Assembly (NCBI GenBank): GCA_030323885.1
Contig: JASIRB010003059.1
Span: 1 to 64,000, forward strand
Length of the DNA stretch: 64,000 nt
Reading direction: 5' to 3'
From: Branchipolynoe longqiensis
Taxonomy: Eukaryota; Annelida; Polychaeta; Phyllodocida; Polynoidae
In this document: positions 29,117-38,314 of the stretch, piece after piece
Numbering within the stretch: the first letter of the stretch is position 1
Layout of the letters: each line of letters starts with the position of its first letter
The notes under the pieces: model-generated
What the model was told of the DNA's origin: nothing
The model's input: the letters and a program-made list of their open reading frames with translations, nothing else
Databases searched by the model: none
Translations under genes and position numbers: made by a program

Positions 29117-30172
29117 ACAGGGGGCGTAATCGATTATTCAACTCGGGTCACCCAAGTAACTTTTTGGCGCATGCGCACATCCTACAGACTCGGGTTGAAT
29201 AAATGAACACGCTTCTCCATGCTCGGGGTGTAAAAAATGATGGCTTAATCCAAAACCTTTGTTTGTTTGTAATAACCGATATAACTACAGCAAAATAGGA
29301 TTTAAAGTATTTTATCATTGCATAATTTAGTTATAGTTCCATTTCATTAATCTGGGTTATTAAAATAAAAAAAGCATTAAAACAACAAGTAGGACTTGCA
29401 CTGGTAGCTGTTATCCTACAGGTACCAACACAAATGTGACGTCATCATTCCTAGCCACCCCCAGCCAAGACGTGGGTTACTGGGGTCAGGTCGTTTTGCG
29501 AGAAGGGTCCACAGCGAGGAAAGGAGGAAAATCGGGTGACCACTGTCCCATATCGAGCATACCCTTGCAGGATGAGTTTCCCATTCTTTAAGTACTGATA
29601 TTGTGTGATTTAAACAGTGGTCGATGTAGATAAATTTCAAATATACTTCAAAATATTAAATCTGTGCAAAAGATACATAAATGTGTGACAATGTCTGAAC
29701 AAGAAACTACTAAAAAAATAATGGATGCATTCCACTGAGACCTTTCCATAATTTGAGCCAATCAGAGCTGTTCTTTTCTATTGCAAATGCTGCCCCCTAT
29801 GGGGGCTACCATGTGCAATAAAAAAGAACGGCTCTGATTGGCTGACACTGAGAGATGTTCTCAGCCAATCAGAGCTGTTCTTTTTATTGCAAATGGCGGC
29901 CACCATAGGGGGAAGCCATTTGCAATCGAAAAGAACAGCTCTGATTGGCTGACACTGAGTTCTCGCGAACACGAAAAGAGGAAAGTCTATTTCCGGAAAG
30001 TTCAAATGGGCTCAGACGAGTTCAAACGTGGCTGGTTGTCCCGCTCCTTTCTGCGCTGAATATGCTTATGCGTTTTGCACACGGCACATGTATTTGTCGA
30101 CTCCACTTGGAGTGTTCGATTTGAAATTCTAGCAACTCGGGTGATCCGAGTCGCCCGGGTCGTGTTAATGTC
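29117..30172 (-). repeat. MITE-A copy 3, inverted, split by an insertion
   Basis: Positions 29117-29499 match the MITE-A complement (GGCGTAATCGATTATTC; CATTTCATTAATCTGGG; GGGTTACTGGGGTCAGG) and 30071-30172 complete it (CGACTCCACTTGGAG; GAGTCGCCCGGGTCGTG). Confidence 0.75.
29500..30070. repeat. Insertion in MITE-A with four CCAAT/octamer blocks
   Basis: Flanked by an 8-bp duplication CGTTTTGC (29492-29499 and 30071-30078). Positions 29755-29960 hold two palindromic pairs of AGCCAATCAGAGCTGTTC and its complement around a CATAGGGGG centre. An inserted element of unknown type; no ORF. Confidence 0.65.
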
Positions 30173-30620
30173 GCCGGCTATCCCTCACCCAGATACAAAC
30201 AAATCCAGCATCAAAAGGTCTCCAAACATACCTTTGCTTACTTTGTTCAGTTCATGCCACTGAACATGTGGGAGGAGAGTTGAGGTCTGTGATGTACGAA
30301 TGACATCATAGGTGGGATTCCCTCATCACATGACCTAGAGGGGTTCCCCACACACAGGGGAAGCCATGGCAACCACCAAGATGGCAGCCACAGAAAGCTC
30401 TCAATTCACCTTTTAAAGTTTATTAATCTACATGATTTAATCAATTATTCACACAAAAAGTAGCTGGTTATGATAAATAAACATTTGAACTTCATATTTA
30501 TCATTTTAGATTGCAATTTCTAAAAATCTTTTCTCTATATGGTTATCTAAAAGTGTCAGTGCTGCTGGACTAAATAAAACACAACAGAAGCAACCAATGT
30601 CAGCACTTTCTCACCCACAT
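30173..30620. other. Unassigned sequence
   Basis: No gene seen. Confidence 0.4.
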
Positions 30621-30622
30621 AT

Positions 30623-30702
30623 ACTGAAAACTGGCAAACTATGCTTGGAGAGCATTTGTCGGAGTACGGGTAGTGTCTCAGCGACCTATGTCTGGTCCCT
30701 TT
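30623..30702 (-). repeat. TTAAAGGGACCAG repeat, inverted copy
   Basis: The reverse complement reads AAAGGGACCAGACATAGGTC and GTACTCCGACAAATGCTCTC, as at 14928-15001. Confidence 0.6.
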
Positions 30703-31035
30703 AATACGGCCGAGTTGTTTAATCCAATACAGCCTAGGTTTGCGGTTAGTCCTGATTCCCGGAGTGTGTGCAGCACTCCCTCCAGGGCCTTATCACGTGA
30801 GCGCTGTCGTCGTCATGTCGTCACTGATGTTGATTTCACTGGGCACGCTCTCTATCATGGTCTGTATTTCATGCTGAAATATCTCTGCTATCGCATTTAT
30901 CCCGAAGGACAGTCGCTTGTATCTGTACATACCTACACATGTGCTAAACGTCATAGTGTATTTGCCAGTTTTGTTAGTCTGAAGATGCTATATTGGTTTC
31001 TATATAAACCGACCCACATCTGCTTTGTTTTGCCG
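30703..31035 (-). pseudogene. Gypsy-type reverse transcriptase fragment
   Basis: The minus-strand translation gives YKRLSFGINAIAEIFQHEI, then NISDDM, the catalytic region with its Asp pair, and ALEGVLHTLRESGLTANRK. These are RT blocks 4-6 of Ty3/gypsy pol, but of a different lineage from elements A-C. It is broken by stops and frameshifts, has no LTR or other pol domain nearby, and abuts a SINE-1 at 31045. A short relic. Confidence 0.7.
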
Positions 31036-31044
31036 ACCGGAAGT

Positions 31045-31760
31045 TGTGGCTGAATCGGTTTGAATGCCGGAAGGTCGGATGTTCGAATCCCAGCTAGCCG
31101 AGTCAAACCAATGACGCACAAAATTGATACTTCTTGCTACCTAGCCACACGCTCAGCATTACTAGGATAGGGCAACGACTTGTTTACTCAATCTCAGGAT
31201 AGACCTACTGTGAGCTAGTGGGAAATTGGGTCTTGGTGCAGGTTAGATAAAGGATTCACCCCATACATCCAGTACAGGGGTGAAAACCAACCTATTAGAA
31301 AAACGGGCGAAGAATTTTGACATTGCGGGGAAATGAATTGAGCTGGTAAATTCTTAATTTAAGAAGCAAAATATATTCTTCACATAAATCTTCATATTTA
31401 CCTGCTACTTCTGATGTGAAATATATAATAAAACATGTAGTTTAAGGAACTTTAAAAATAAAACCGACGGCGTTTTATCGTCGCCATCTTGTCTTTTTGC
31501 ATTCTCTCCCATTTCACCAACTTTGATACTGGAGCCAGAGTCTCTACTTCCTGTTTCATACTAAAGCAGTTTTCGCCAGCTTTTATATAGGGTTTGTGTT
31601 CACCCCTGTACTGCAAGTATGGGGTGAATCTTTTATCTAGGTGCAGGTGGTCTTGTCAGTACTATAAACTCGCCATCAGTGTGCACTGTCACAAGTCGGT
31701 AGCCGTCCTGATACGACCTTAAATAGTGCCAGTATGTAAAACCCCAACAAACAAACACTG
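31045..31760 (+). repeat. SINE-1 sense, split by a MITE
   Basis: Head with GTGGCTGAATCGGTTTGAAT and B box ATGTTCGAATCCCAGC, body to 31234; tail from 31648 (CTCGCCATCAGTGTGCACTG) to 31745. Confidence 0.75.
31244..31639. repeat. MITE with TAGATAAAGGATTCACCCC ends
   Basis: 396 bp; ends TAGATAAAGGATTCACCCC and the complement of TAGATAAAAGATTCACCCC, with a 9-bp flanking duplication GGTGCAGGT (31235-31243, 31640-31648). Nine bases fits Mutator-like elements (inference). Interior AT-rich, no ORF. Confidence 0.75.
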
Positions 31761-31941
31761 ATATTGACGACACTGATCAACGTGTATCAGAGACCGTGTA
31801 ATGTGGACTGACTGATGTGGCGCCACCTCGAGACTTATGACTAAACTATAATATGACGCCGACGTTGGTGAGATCCGTTAGACGGCGCCACCGGAGTGAC
31901 CTCAAAGCCAATATGTATGATGTAGGCGTGCAGAACAACGT
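31761..31941. other. Unassigned sequence
   Basis: Nothing recognised. Confidence 0.35.
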
Positions 31942-32232
31942 TCAGGGGGCGCCTCGGAGGCGCCTCAAAAGAAATTCCGGGCCTCGTGCTATTCTGAATG
32001 ACTTCAGCTGTCGGGTGCCTCTAAAGGCAGCCTCCATAGAGTGCAGCCATTTGCAATTGAAAAGAACAGCTCTGATTGGCTGAAACCACTGAAACCCAAG
32101 ACCATTTTGGAGGCACTTTTTGCCTCCTATCTGAAAAGCGAGAAGTCTTGGAGTTGACTTCGAGGTGCACCTTGAACGCAAATTGGCCAAAAAGATGTTG
32201 CGGAGCCATCTCCAAGGCGCCTCAAAAGGCAC
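31942..32232. repeat. MITE with CGCCTC ends and a CCAAT motif
   Basis: Relative of 4549-4815: GTTCAGGGGGCGCCTCGG at the left, CAAGGCGCCTCAAAAGGC at the right, and between them CCATTTGCAATTGAAAAG then CTGATTGGCTGAAACCACTG and CCATTTTGGAGGCAC. Confidence 0.65.
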
Positions 32233-32283
32233 GGTCTGTGTACGTTCCTGTTGTGGCATGCCTACAGATGTAAGCCACCTGTC

Positions 32284-32451
32284 TGTAACGTATGGAAGAC
32301 TGGACACGACAAGCTCTAGTACGTAAGTGGCTTTATTATGCTTTAGGGTTTACCATTACAACTCGGTCTCATCATGTGATCGAACCACCGCACCTGGGGT
32401 CATTCATGAAGTCATCTCCACCCGGACATTCGTAAACTACCATATACTACA
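32284..32451 (-). repeat. Element A 3' LTR
   Basis: 168 bp, TG...CA on the plus strand (TGTAACGTATGGAAGAC to ACCATATACTACA), direct copy of 38045-38212. On the minus strand it holds an AATAAA-type signal (complement of TTTATTATGC). Confidence 0.9.
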
Positions 32452-32470
32452 TCCCCCTTTTCCCCCAAAC
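32452..32470 (-). promoter_or_regulatory. Element A polypurine tract
   Basis: The complement of TCCCCCTTTTCCCCC, directly upstream of the 3' LTR on the element strand: the expected primer for plus-strand DNA synthesis. Confidence 0.8.
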
Positions 32471-33003
32471 AAACAATAACTCTCCTTGGCCGCTCCCTGC
32501 TGACATATATTGCTTCGCACTATCTCTCATCCGGCCTTTCAAATTATCATGTCAATATACATATATTTTCGAGTAACACAAAGTATCATTATTCTATCAT
32601 TACATCCTGTCACCTCCTAATCCTACATCAAGGTCCTATTCGACTCCATGGATTTCTCAGGTTAGTCCTTACTGACTTATTATTATTACATATCTTACCT
32701 CTACGTTGTGTTGGTATTTGTTATTCTGAACACCTGTCCTTATACCAACTACGTCCCCTTTCTACTTTTCGGCTGCAGTTCGTTTCCATATCGAATCACT
32801 GGTTTGATTGTTCGGCCATGCCACGTAACGTATTTGACTGAATGACTCTCAGGTTGACTTGCATGTGCGGCTTGGTGATTGTCTGCCTTTTTTATTGTTT
32901 TGACTGGTGTGCTGTTTTGGGCCGGCACCTCTCGTGGGCCCTCGAGAATGTGTTTACGGTTCCGCCTAACTGTTTTCCCCCTTGTTGTTTGTATATTGTA
33001 ACT
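32471..33003 (-). other. Element A 3' untranslated region
   Basis: About 530 bp between the integrase stop and the polypurine tract, with no ORF on the element strand. Confidence 0.6.
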
Positions 33004-34116
33004 TCAGGGGTATGTGTTTGATTGATTTACAATTACTCCTTTCACCCAGCTATCGTGTTGGTCGGTGTATCTAATCTTATCTCCTTCTTGTAACGCTGAA
33101 TGTACCCTTGTACCTCGTCTGTCAAAATTTTGTTTTTGAATTTTTTTGCGTTTTTTCATTTGTGGCTTTATGTGGGACTCTATATTAGGATGCAATTTTC
33201 TTTTAATTTTCGGTACTTTAGAGCGAAGCTCTCTCGACATTAACAACTGGGCTGGTGACACATTGAGTCCTTGCACATGTGCATTCTGATAGTTTAATAG
33301 GGCTATGTGTATGTCTCCCTTTTCTACGATAGTCTTTTTCAAATTTTTTGTTATGGTCTGTACAAATCTTTCTGCTTGCCCGTTACTTTGTGCATACATA
33401 GGACTACTAAATTTAGGTGTGAACCCATAATCATCTGCAAATTTCTGGTATTCAAAACTACTAAATTGGGGCCCATTATCCGATATCACAACTTCTGGAA
33501 TTCCATTTCTACTAAATACTTTTTTCATCTCTTCAATCGTTTCTTTACTTGTAGTTGATTTCATTTCAACTATTTCTGGAAATTTACTAAAGTAATCTAC
33601 CATCAACAAGAACGTGCGGTGCTGCACCTGAAAGAAATCAACTCCTACCTTTTGGAATGGTAATTCTGGAATGGCATGAGGAATTAACGGTTCAGCTTGT
33701 TGAGCATTACGAAATTGTTGACACGTTGCACACCTATTGACCAAGTCTTCGATCTGTTTGTTCAGACCGGGCCAAAACACGCTGTCCCTGGCCACCTGCT
33801 TACACTTTACCACACCCATGTGAGATTCATGTATGACGGATAGTATTTGTTTCTGCATTGACTTTGGAATAATTATTCGGTCATTTTTTAATAGCATGTT
33901 TTGCTCTACCGTGATATCGTCTTTGAACGTATAATATGGCCTTACGTCATAATCTAAACTGTTTTTGTTTTCTGGCCACCCCCTTTTTGTTAGTGTAATT
34001 ATTTGCTGCAGTACGCTGTCTTCGCTGGTTTCTTGTTGTATTTGTTGAATCTGTCCCCTCGCCACGCTGAACTCTGCGACCGTTACATTCTTGTCAAAGA
34101 GGTTTGTAGGTGTTGT
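33004..34116 (-). CDS. Element A integrase
   Basis: It carries the zinc-binding region (HESHMGV ... CATCQQF) and the DDE core: GVDFFQV (Asp), ISDNGPQF (Asp) and SNGQAERF (Glu), then NVSPAQLLMSRELRSKVP and a basic C terminus. It inserts the DNA copy into the genome. It is in the same frame as the upstream RNase H and separated from it only by the TAG at 34117, so it is the C-terminal part of pol; the Met at 34065 is just the first after the stop. No chromodomain is visible. Confidence 0.85.
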   Translation of the reverse strand, partial: TTPTNLFDKNVTVAEFSVARGQIQQIQQETSEDSVLQQIITLTKRGWPENKNSLDYDVRPYYTFKDDITVEQNMLLKNDRIIIPKSMQKQILSVIHESHMGVVKCKQVARDSVFWPGLNKQIEDLVNRCATCQQFRNAQQAEPLIPHAIPELPFQKVGVDFFQVQHRTFLLMVDYFSKFPEIVEMKSTTSKETIEEMKKVFSRNGIPEVVISDNGPQFSSFEYQKFADDYGFTPKFSSPMYAQSNGQAERFVQTITKNLKKTIVEKGDIHIALLNYQNAHVQGLNVSPAQLLMSRELRSKVPKIKRKLHPNIESHIKPQMKKRKKIQKQNFDRRGTRVHSALQEGDKIRYTDQHDSWVKGVIVNQSNTYP

Positions 34117-35199
34117 CTATATGGAATGCGCTCGTGACAGGGTGTCTGCAAAATACATGTATTTGCCTTGAACATGGATAACAGTTAAGTCATAGTTTTG
34201 CAAGCGCATTCGCATGCGTTGAATCCTGGCGGACAACAAAAGGATTAGTTTCTGCATGATTGAGACTAGGGGCTTGTGGTCGGTCTGAACAATTATTGAT
34301 TTGCCATAAATATACTCATGAAACATTTTGCATCCAAAGCAGATGGCTAACAATTCTTTCTCGATTATAGCATAATTAATTTCTGCTTGGTTCAAGGCTT
34401 TTGATGCCATCGAGACTGGCTTATCGTTTTGAAATATGGTGGCCCCTAGTCCGGAATTACATGCGTCTACCTGCATTACAATTGGCTGCTTCACATTGTA
34501 AAACGTTAACACTGGTGCTGTAACTAACAGACTTTTAAACTTTTGATACGCCTCTTCTTGACTTTCTTGCCAATGCCAAGCCACCTCCTTTTTTAACACA
34601 GTACGTAATGGCGCAGTCACATTCGCTAGGTTAGGGATGAATTTCCCGATATATCCTATCATGCCTAAAAACCTTTGCAAAGCTGGCTTATCTTGAGGGG
34701 TAGGCATATCTACAATTGCTTGTATTCGTTCTTTACTTGGTCTTAGTCCAGCTGGTGACAACGTGTGACCTACATAATTTACTTCTTGCTTGCAAATTAT
34801 CGATTTTGTCAGGTTTAATTTTAGGTTTACATCATGTGCCCTCTGCAACACTTGCTTTAATCTATGGTTATGTTCCTCTTCTGTTTTTCCATAAATTAGA
34901 ATATCATCTGTGATGACACTAACCCCCTCCAAGTCTTCTAATATAATGTTCATCTGTTCTATGAAAATGTCCCCGGCAGTCTTTATGCCGAATGGCAATC
35001 TGCTATTACGGTACCTCCCCCACGGTGTATTGAACGTACACAGTAATGAACTCTCGTGGTCTAATACAATCTCCCAATAACCCGAATTCGCGTCTAACAC
35101 TGAAAAATAACAAGCGTCATGCGTGTTGGCTACCACTTGCTCTATCGTGCGTGTTGGATAAGGACCTCTGAGTATAGCCTTGTTAAGCTTGGTAGGGTC
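34117..35199 (-). CDS. Element A reverse transcriptase / RNase H
   Basis: RT blocks in order: DPTKLNKAI, FSVLDANSGYWEI, LCTFNTPWGRY, LPFGIKTAGDIF and the catalytic VITDDILIYG, in which the usual Tyr of YxDD is Thr or Ile, as in elements B and C. Then YVGHTLSPAGLRPS and RNase H with QVDACNSGLG, EKELLAICFG and QTDHKPLV. It ends at a TAG after TLSRAHSI; the equivalent position in element C is read through, so this is a nonsense mutation. The upstream end is cut by the MITE at 35203-35799. Confidence 0.9.
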   Translation of the reverse strand, partial: DPTKLNKAILRGPYPTRTIEQVVANTHDACYFSVLDANSGYWEIVLDHESSLLCTFNTPWGRYRNSRLPFGIKTAGDIFIEQMNIILEDLEGVSVITDDILIYGKTEEEHNHRLKQVLQRAHDVNLKLNLTKSIICKQEVNYVGHTLSPAGLRPSKERIQAIVDMPTPQDKPALQRFLGMIGYIGKFIPNLANVTAPLRTVLKKEVAWHWQESQEEAYQKFKSLLVTAPVLTFYNVKQPIVMQVDACNSGLGATIFQNDKPVSMASKALNQAEINYAIIEKELLAICFGCKMFHEYIYGKSIIVQTDHKPLVSIMQKLILLLSARIQRMRMRLQNYDLTVIHVQGKYMYFADTLSRAHSI

Positions 35200-35202
35200 T
35201 AT

Positions 35203-35799
35203 AGCCCTGTTCACACGGACAAAATGTGAGGCGAATCACACAAATCGAATCAGGTGAGTCGAATTAGCCGCCCGTTCACACGGACACTGCGTGAGGCGGA
35301 AGTGGATATCTGCGCATGAGCAAGTCCAGACTAACCAGCGCCATTTTGGGTTCGACGACGAAGGCACCAGAGAGTGTGGGTTCGACCTAGATATGTATTT
35401 AATTAATCGTATTGGTTTGGAACGGTCAAAACTTCTGCTGGGCAGTGAAACCCTAAAAATAAATGATGAAAAAAATATCTGTGCATAGATAGCAGTTTCA
35501 TTAATTAAATTATATAATATGCGCTTTTTGATCGACCGGAAAGTCAACAAACTGAGGTGTCGACTGCGCATGCGTGTGAGGTGCTTAATCCGCCTCAGTG
35601 CGTCCACACGGACAAAATAAATCGAATCAGAGAAATCGCCTCACGTAAACTACCTCCCTTAGGTGGTTTACATTATCCAGATCACGTGAGTCGAATCAGC
35701 CCTAATCCGCCTCAGACGTCCGTTCACACGAGAAATGTGAGGCGAACTATACAAGTCGCTTTCTACGAATCGATTTACATCGTCCGTGTGAACAGGGCT
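35203..35799 (+). repeat. Harbinger-like MITE, TTCACACGG family, copy 2
   Basis: 597 bp in the RT gene of element A. Ends AGCCCTGTTCACACGGAC and its complement. TAT at 35200-35202 and TAA at 35800-35802 fit a TAA target with one mutation; the pol frame is continuous across the site once the element is ignored. Related to 4939-5470. Confidence 0.85.
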
Positions 35800-35802
35800 T
35801 AA

Positions 35803-36235
35803 GTAAATTCGGGTTTTCCCTGGTTTACGCACAATGGTTACAGAATTTACCCATGAGGTCGGGTCTGACTGTGCTACAATAACTCCCAATTCTACCATAC
35901 GATCTAATTCACACTTTACATCATTTATTACCACATGCGGTATTCTTCTAGGAGGGTCAATAGCTGGTGGTACATTTTTATCTACATGTATGTGAGCATT
36001 TGCTTTTATCATACCCAGACCCCCAAACACATCATTGTATTCATTTACCAGGTTTGCTGCTTTTATGCCGACGTCTTTCTGTCGAGTCAGTTCATCCACC
36101 CGGGCTATGAGTCGAAGTGCAACACACGCATCTCGGCCCAGTAGTGGTGTGCCGGTGTCTGTAACCTCGAACTTGATTGCATGACCCTTCACACGGATGA
36201 CTGTCTCACCGACGGGCGTCACGCGCTGGCCGGTG
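35803..36235 (-). CDS. Element A protease C-terminus and RT N-terminus
   Basis: This exon-like piece between two MITEs has TPLLGRDACVALRLI (end of the aspartic protease, ILG-type block), GGLGMIKANAHIHVD, IDPPRRIPH and the first RT block NSVTIVRKPGKTRIYL. It is in frame with gag (36929-38019) and with RT/RNase H (34117-35199). Confidence 0.8.
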
Positions 36236-36238
36236 TAA

Positions 36239-36925
36239 AGGCTCTGTCACACTACAACGTTTCACCCCAACGCGCGTCGACGTGTTGCATTTTTGGTCGA
36301 AAAGTCAGGACGCGTCGGGACACGTTAACGGCGCGTTAACGGCACGTCGGTACACGTCGGTACACGTCGGTACGCGTTGACTGATAGCAACGTGTGAATT
36401 GACACGTCGGCGGCGGCGGCACGCGTCGGGTCGCGCCGATCGTTTTGTGCTTGCGCAAAACTTTCGGCGCGCAGCGACGCGCTCCAACGGGTTGGAGGGC
36501 ACGTTACGGACGCTTTAGCAACACGTCGACACCCGTTGGCGGCGCGCCGGCGGAACGCTGGCAGGACATTGATCAATAGCATGACACCAACGCGCTACCC
36601 CCACGCCGTCGGCGCGCTGATGGCACGCTGGGAACCCGCTGGCAGGACGTTGATCAATAACATGACACCAACGCGCTACCCCCACGCGGTCGGCGCGCCG
36701 GCGGAGCGCCGATAACACGCTGATGGCACGCTGGGAACCCGCTGGTGGGGCGTTGACACTTTCGTCCGCCGCGCGTCAAACCTCGTTGGCTGCGCGCTAA
36801 TAGCATGCTACTAACCTGTCCAGTTTTCTCCCAAGACGCCGAAAACTTGGACGTGTCCAGCCTGCTAGCAATTATTTCGCGCGTTGGCGGCTCGCCGGAA
36901 AATACGTTGTAATGTGACAGGGGTA
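36239..36925. repeat. Fold-back MITE FB3
   Basis: 687 bp with TAA duplicated at 36236-36238 and 36926-36928; removing the element and one TAA leaves the host frame open. Ends AGGCTCTGTCACACTACAAC and the complement of CCCTGTCACATTACAACG. The interior is made of ACGCGT, GCGTTGG and CGCGCCG variants with a central hairpin CGTTTTGTGCTTGCGCAAAA. The Arg-rich minus-strand frames inside it are artefacts. Confidence 0.9.
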
Positions 36926-36928
36926 TAA

Positions 36929-38019
36929 GTGACCAAATTACACGTGGTCTTGGTAAGCTTCAGGTTCGTCAACTGGTCGTACAGTTTCTTTGGAATTAAA
37001 TTCGCTTCTGAACCACTGTCTAATTTAAACTTCACCTTCACGTTGCATAACTGTATGTCGGCATACCACAAACTAGCACCTGCTGTAACACTCTCTTGCA
37101 CCGTGCCAATGAAGAGTTCCTCGTCTTCTGCATTTTCGGTCTCCTCTTGCGTCCATCTTTCTTCCTTTTCACTGCTTTCTAGGTCAATAGCGTTCACTGA
37201 GTTGCCACTTGCTCTGGCCGTTCTGCAGACTTTGGCGAAATGTCCTATTTTATTGCACGCCATGCATGTCTTGTCTTTGGCTGGGCACTGCCATCGCACG
37301 TGTTGATAGCCACACCGGCCACAGTCTATTTTTGGTCCCGTAGCCTTGGCTTGATACTGGTGCGCCAGTCGTTTCCACGTGGGAGGCGGCAGCCGTGCTG
37401 TACTATACTGCCTATTCAACTGTGGCGCCGTCTGGTTTCGCATAATGGCGTCTACTTGACTGTTTTCTTCTGTAGTTTCGTTTGACTCGCTTCTTAATGT
37501 CGACGTGTTATGTTCACTCAATCTGCAGATTGTGAGGCACTTTTCCAACGTTAGGTCTTCACTCTGCAGTAATTTATCTCGCAACTTGTCACTTCTAATG
37601 CCACAGACTAATTTATCACATAGCAAGGCGTCTTCCAGTGTCCCAAAGTCACATTGAGTTATCTTACTTTTTACCCCTGTAATAAATGTATCCATATCTT
37701 CTGTCGTTTGCTTATAACAATGAAACTTGTATCTGGTTACTGTGATGTTTTCATTACCGGCACAGTATTTTGTGAATGCTTCCACAAGCGGTACGTACTT
37801 ATCTTTATCAGAATCATCAAAGTGGAATGTTTCGTGTATCTTTTGAGCTTCTTTTCCGGCTGTGTGGAGGAATACGCAACACTGTACCCGTTCTGCCTTT
37901 GCGGACGCCCCTGTTGCTGTTGCAAATATTTCGTAAGACTTCAGCCACTCCCTCCAATTCACAGCAAGGTTTCCTTCCATGCTCAAATGCGCCGGTGCTT
38001 TCAGTCCGGTGAGCGCCAT
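36929..38019 (-). CDS. Element A gag and protease N-terminus
   Basis: I chose the ATG at 38019 (MALTGLKAP), matching gag starts in B and C. The capsid-like region includes NWREWLKSYEIFATATG and ERVQCCVFLHTAGKEAQKI. Two knuckles follow: CGRCGYQHVRWQCPAK and the canonical CMACNKIGHFAKVC (CX2CX4HX4C), which bind RNA. The frame runs on into protease, KFKLDSGSEANLIP, with the catalytic Asp in DSG. The FB3 insertion interrupts it right after LVTYT. Confidence 0.9.
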
Positions 38020-38032
38020 AGTGTTTGTTCTA

Positions 38033-38044
38033 CCTCTGACATCA
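38033..38044 (-). promoter_or_regulatory. Element A primer-binding site
   Basis: TGATGTCAGAGG on the minus strand directly after the 5' LTR. It differs by little from TGGTGTCAGA in B and C, the complement of a tRNA-Leu-type 3' end (known pattern; tRNA identity inferred). Confidence 0.6.
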
Positions 38045-38212
38045 TGTAAGGTATGGAAGACTGGACACGACAAGCTCTAGTACGTAAGTGGCTTTATTAT
38101 GCTTTAGGGTTTACCATTACAACTCGGTCTCGTCATGTGATCCAACCACCGCACCCGGGGTCGTTCATAAAGTCATCTCCACCCAGACATTCGTAAACTA
38201 CAATATACTACA
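38045..38212 (-). repeat. Element A 5' LTR
   Basis: 168-bp direct copy of 32284-32451, TG...CA. The promoter of the element should lie here; no TATA box is obvious. Confidence 0.9.
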
Positions 38213-38314
38213 CCACATACCACGTCAAATCATCAAAGTCCATTCCCGCATGTTTTCCTTGCCTTACCACCCACACCAAGCCCGCATATATCAGCTCCAT
38301 CACCGACAAGTTTT

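Larger units (their letters stand above)
32284..38212 (-). mobile_element. Ty3/gypsy retrotransposon A
   Basis: Full-length minus-strand element: 168-bp LTRs at both ends, primer-binding site after the right LTR, polypurine tract before the left one, and gag, protease, RT, RNase H and integrase in one frame. It is interrupted by two MITEs (36239-36925, 35203-35799) and one in-frame TAG (34117-34119). The LTRs differ at about eight sites by eye. No 5-bp target duplication could be matched. Confidence 0.9.

Noticed and set aside
36305..36718. Arg/Ala-rich minus-strand ORFs
   Set aside because: They lie wholly inside the FB3 fold-back element and reflect its CG-rich motif array.
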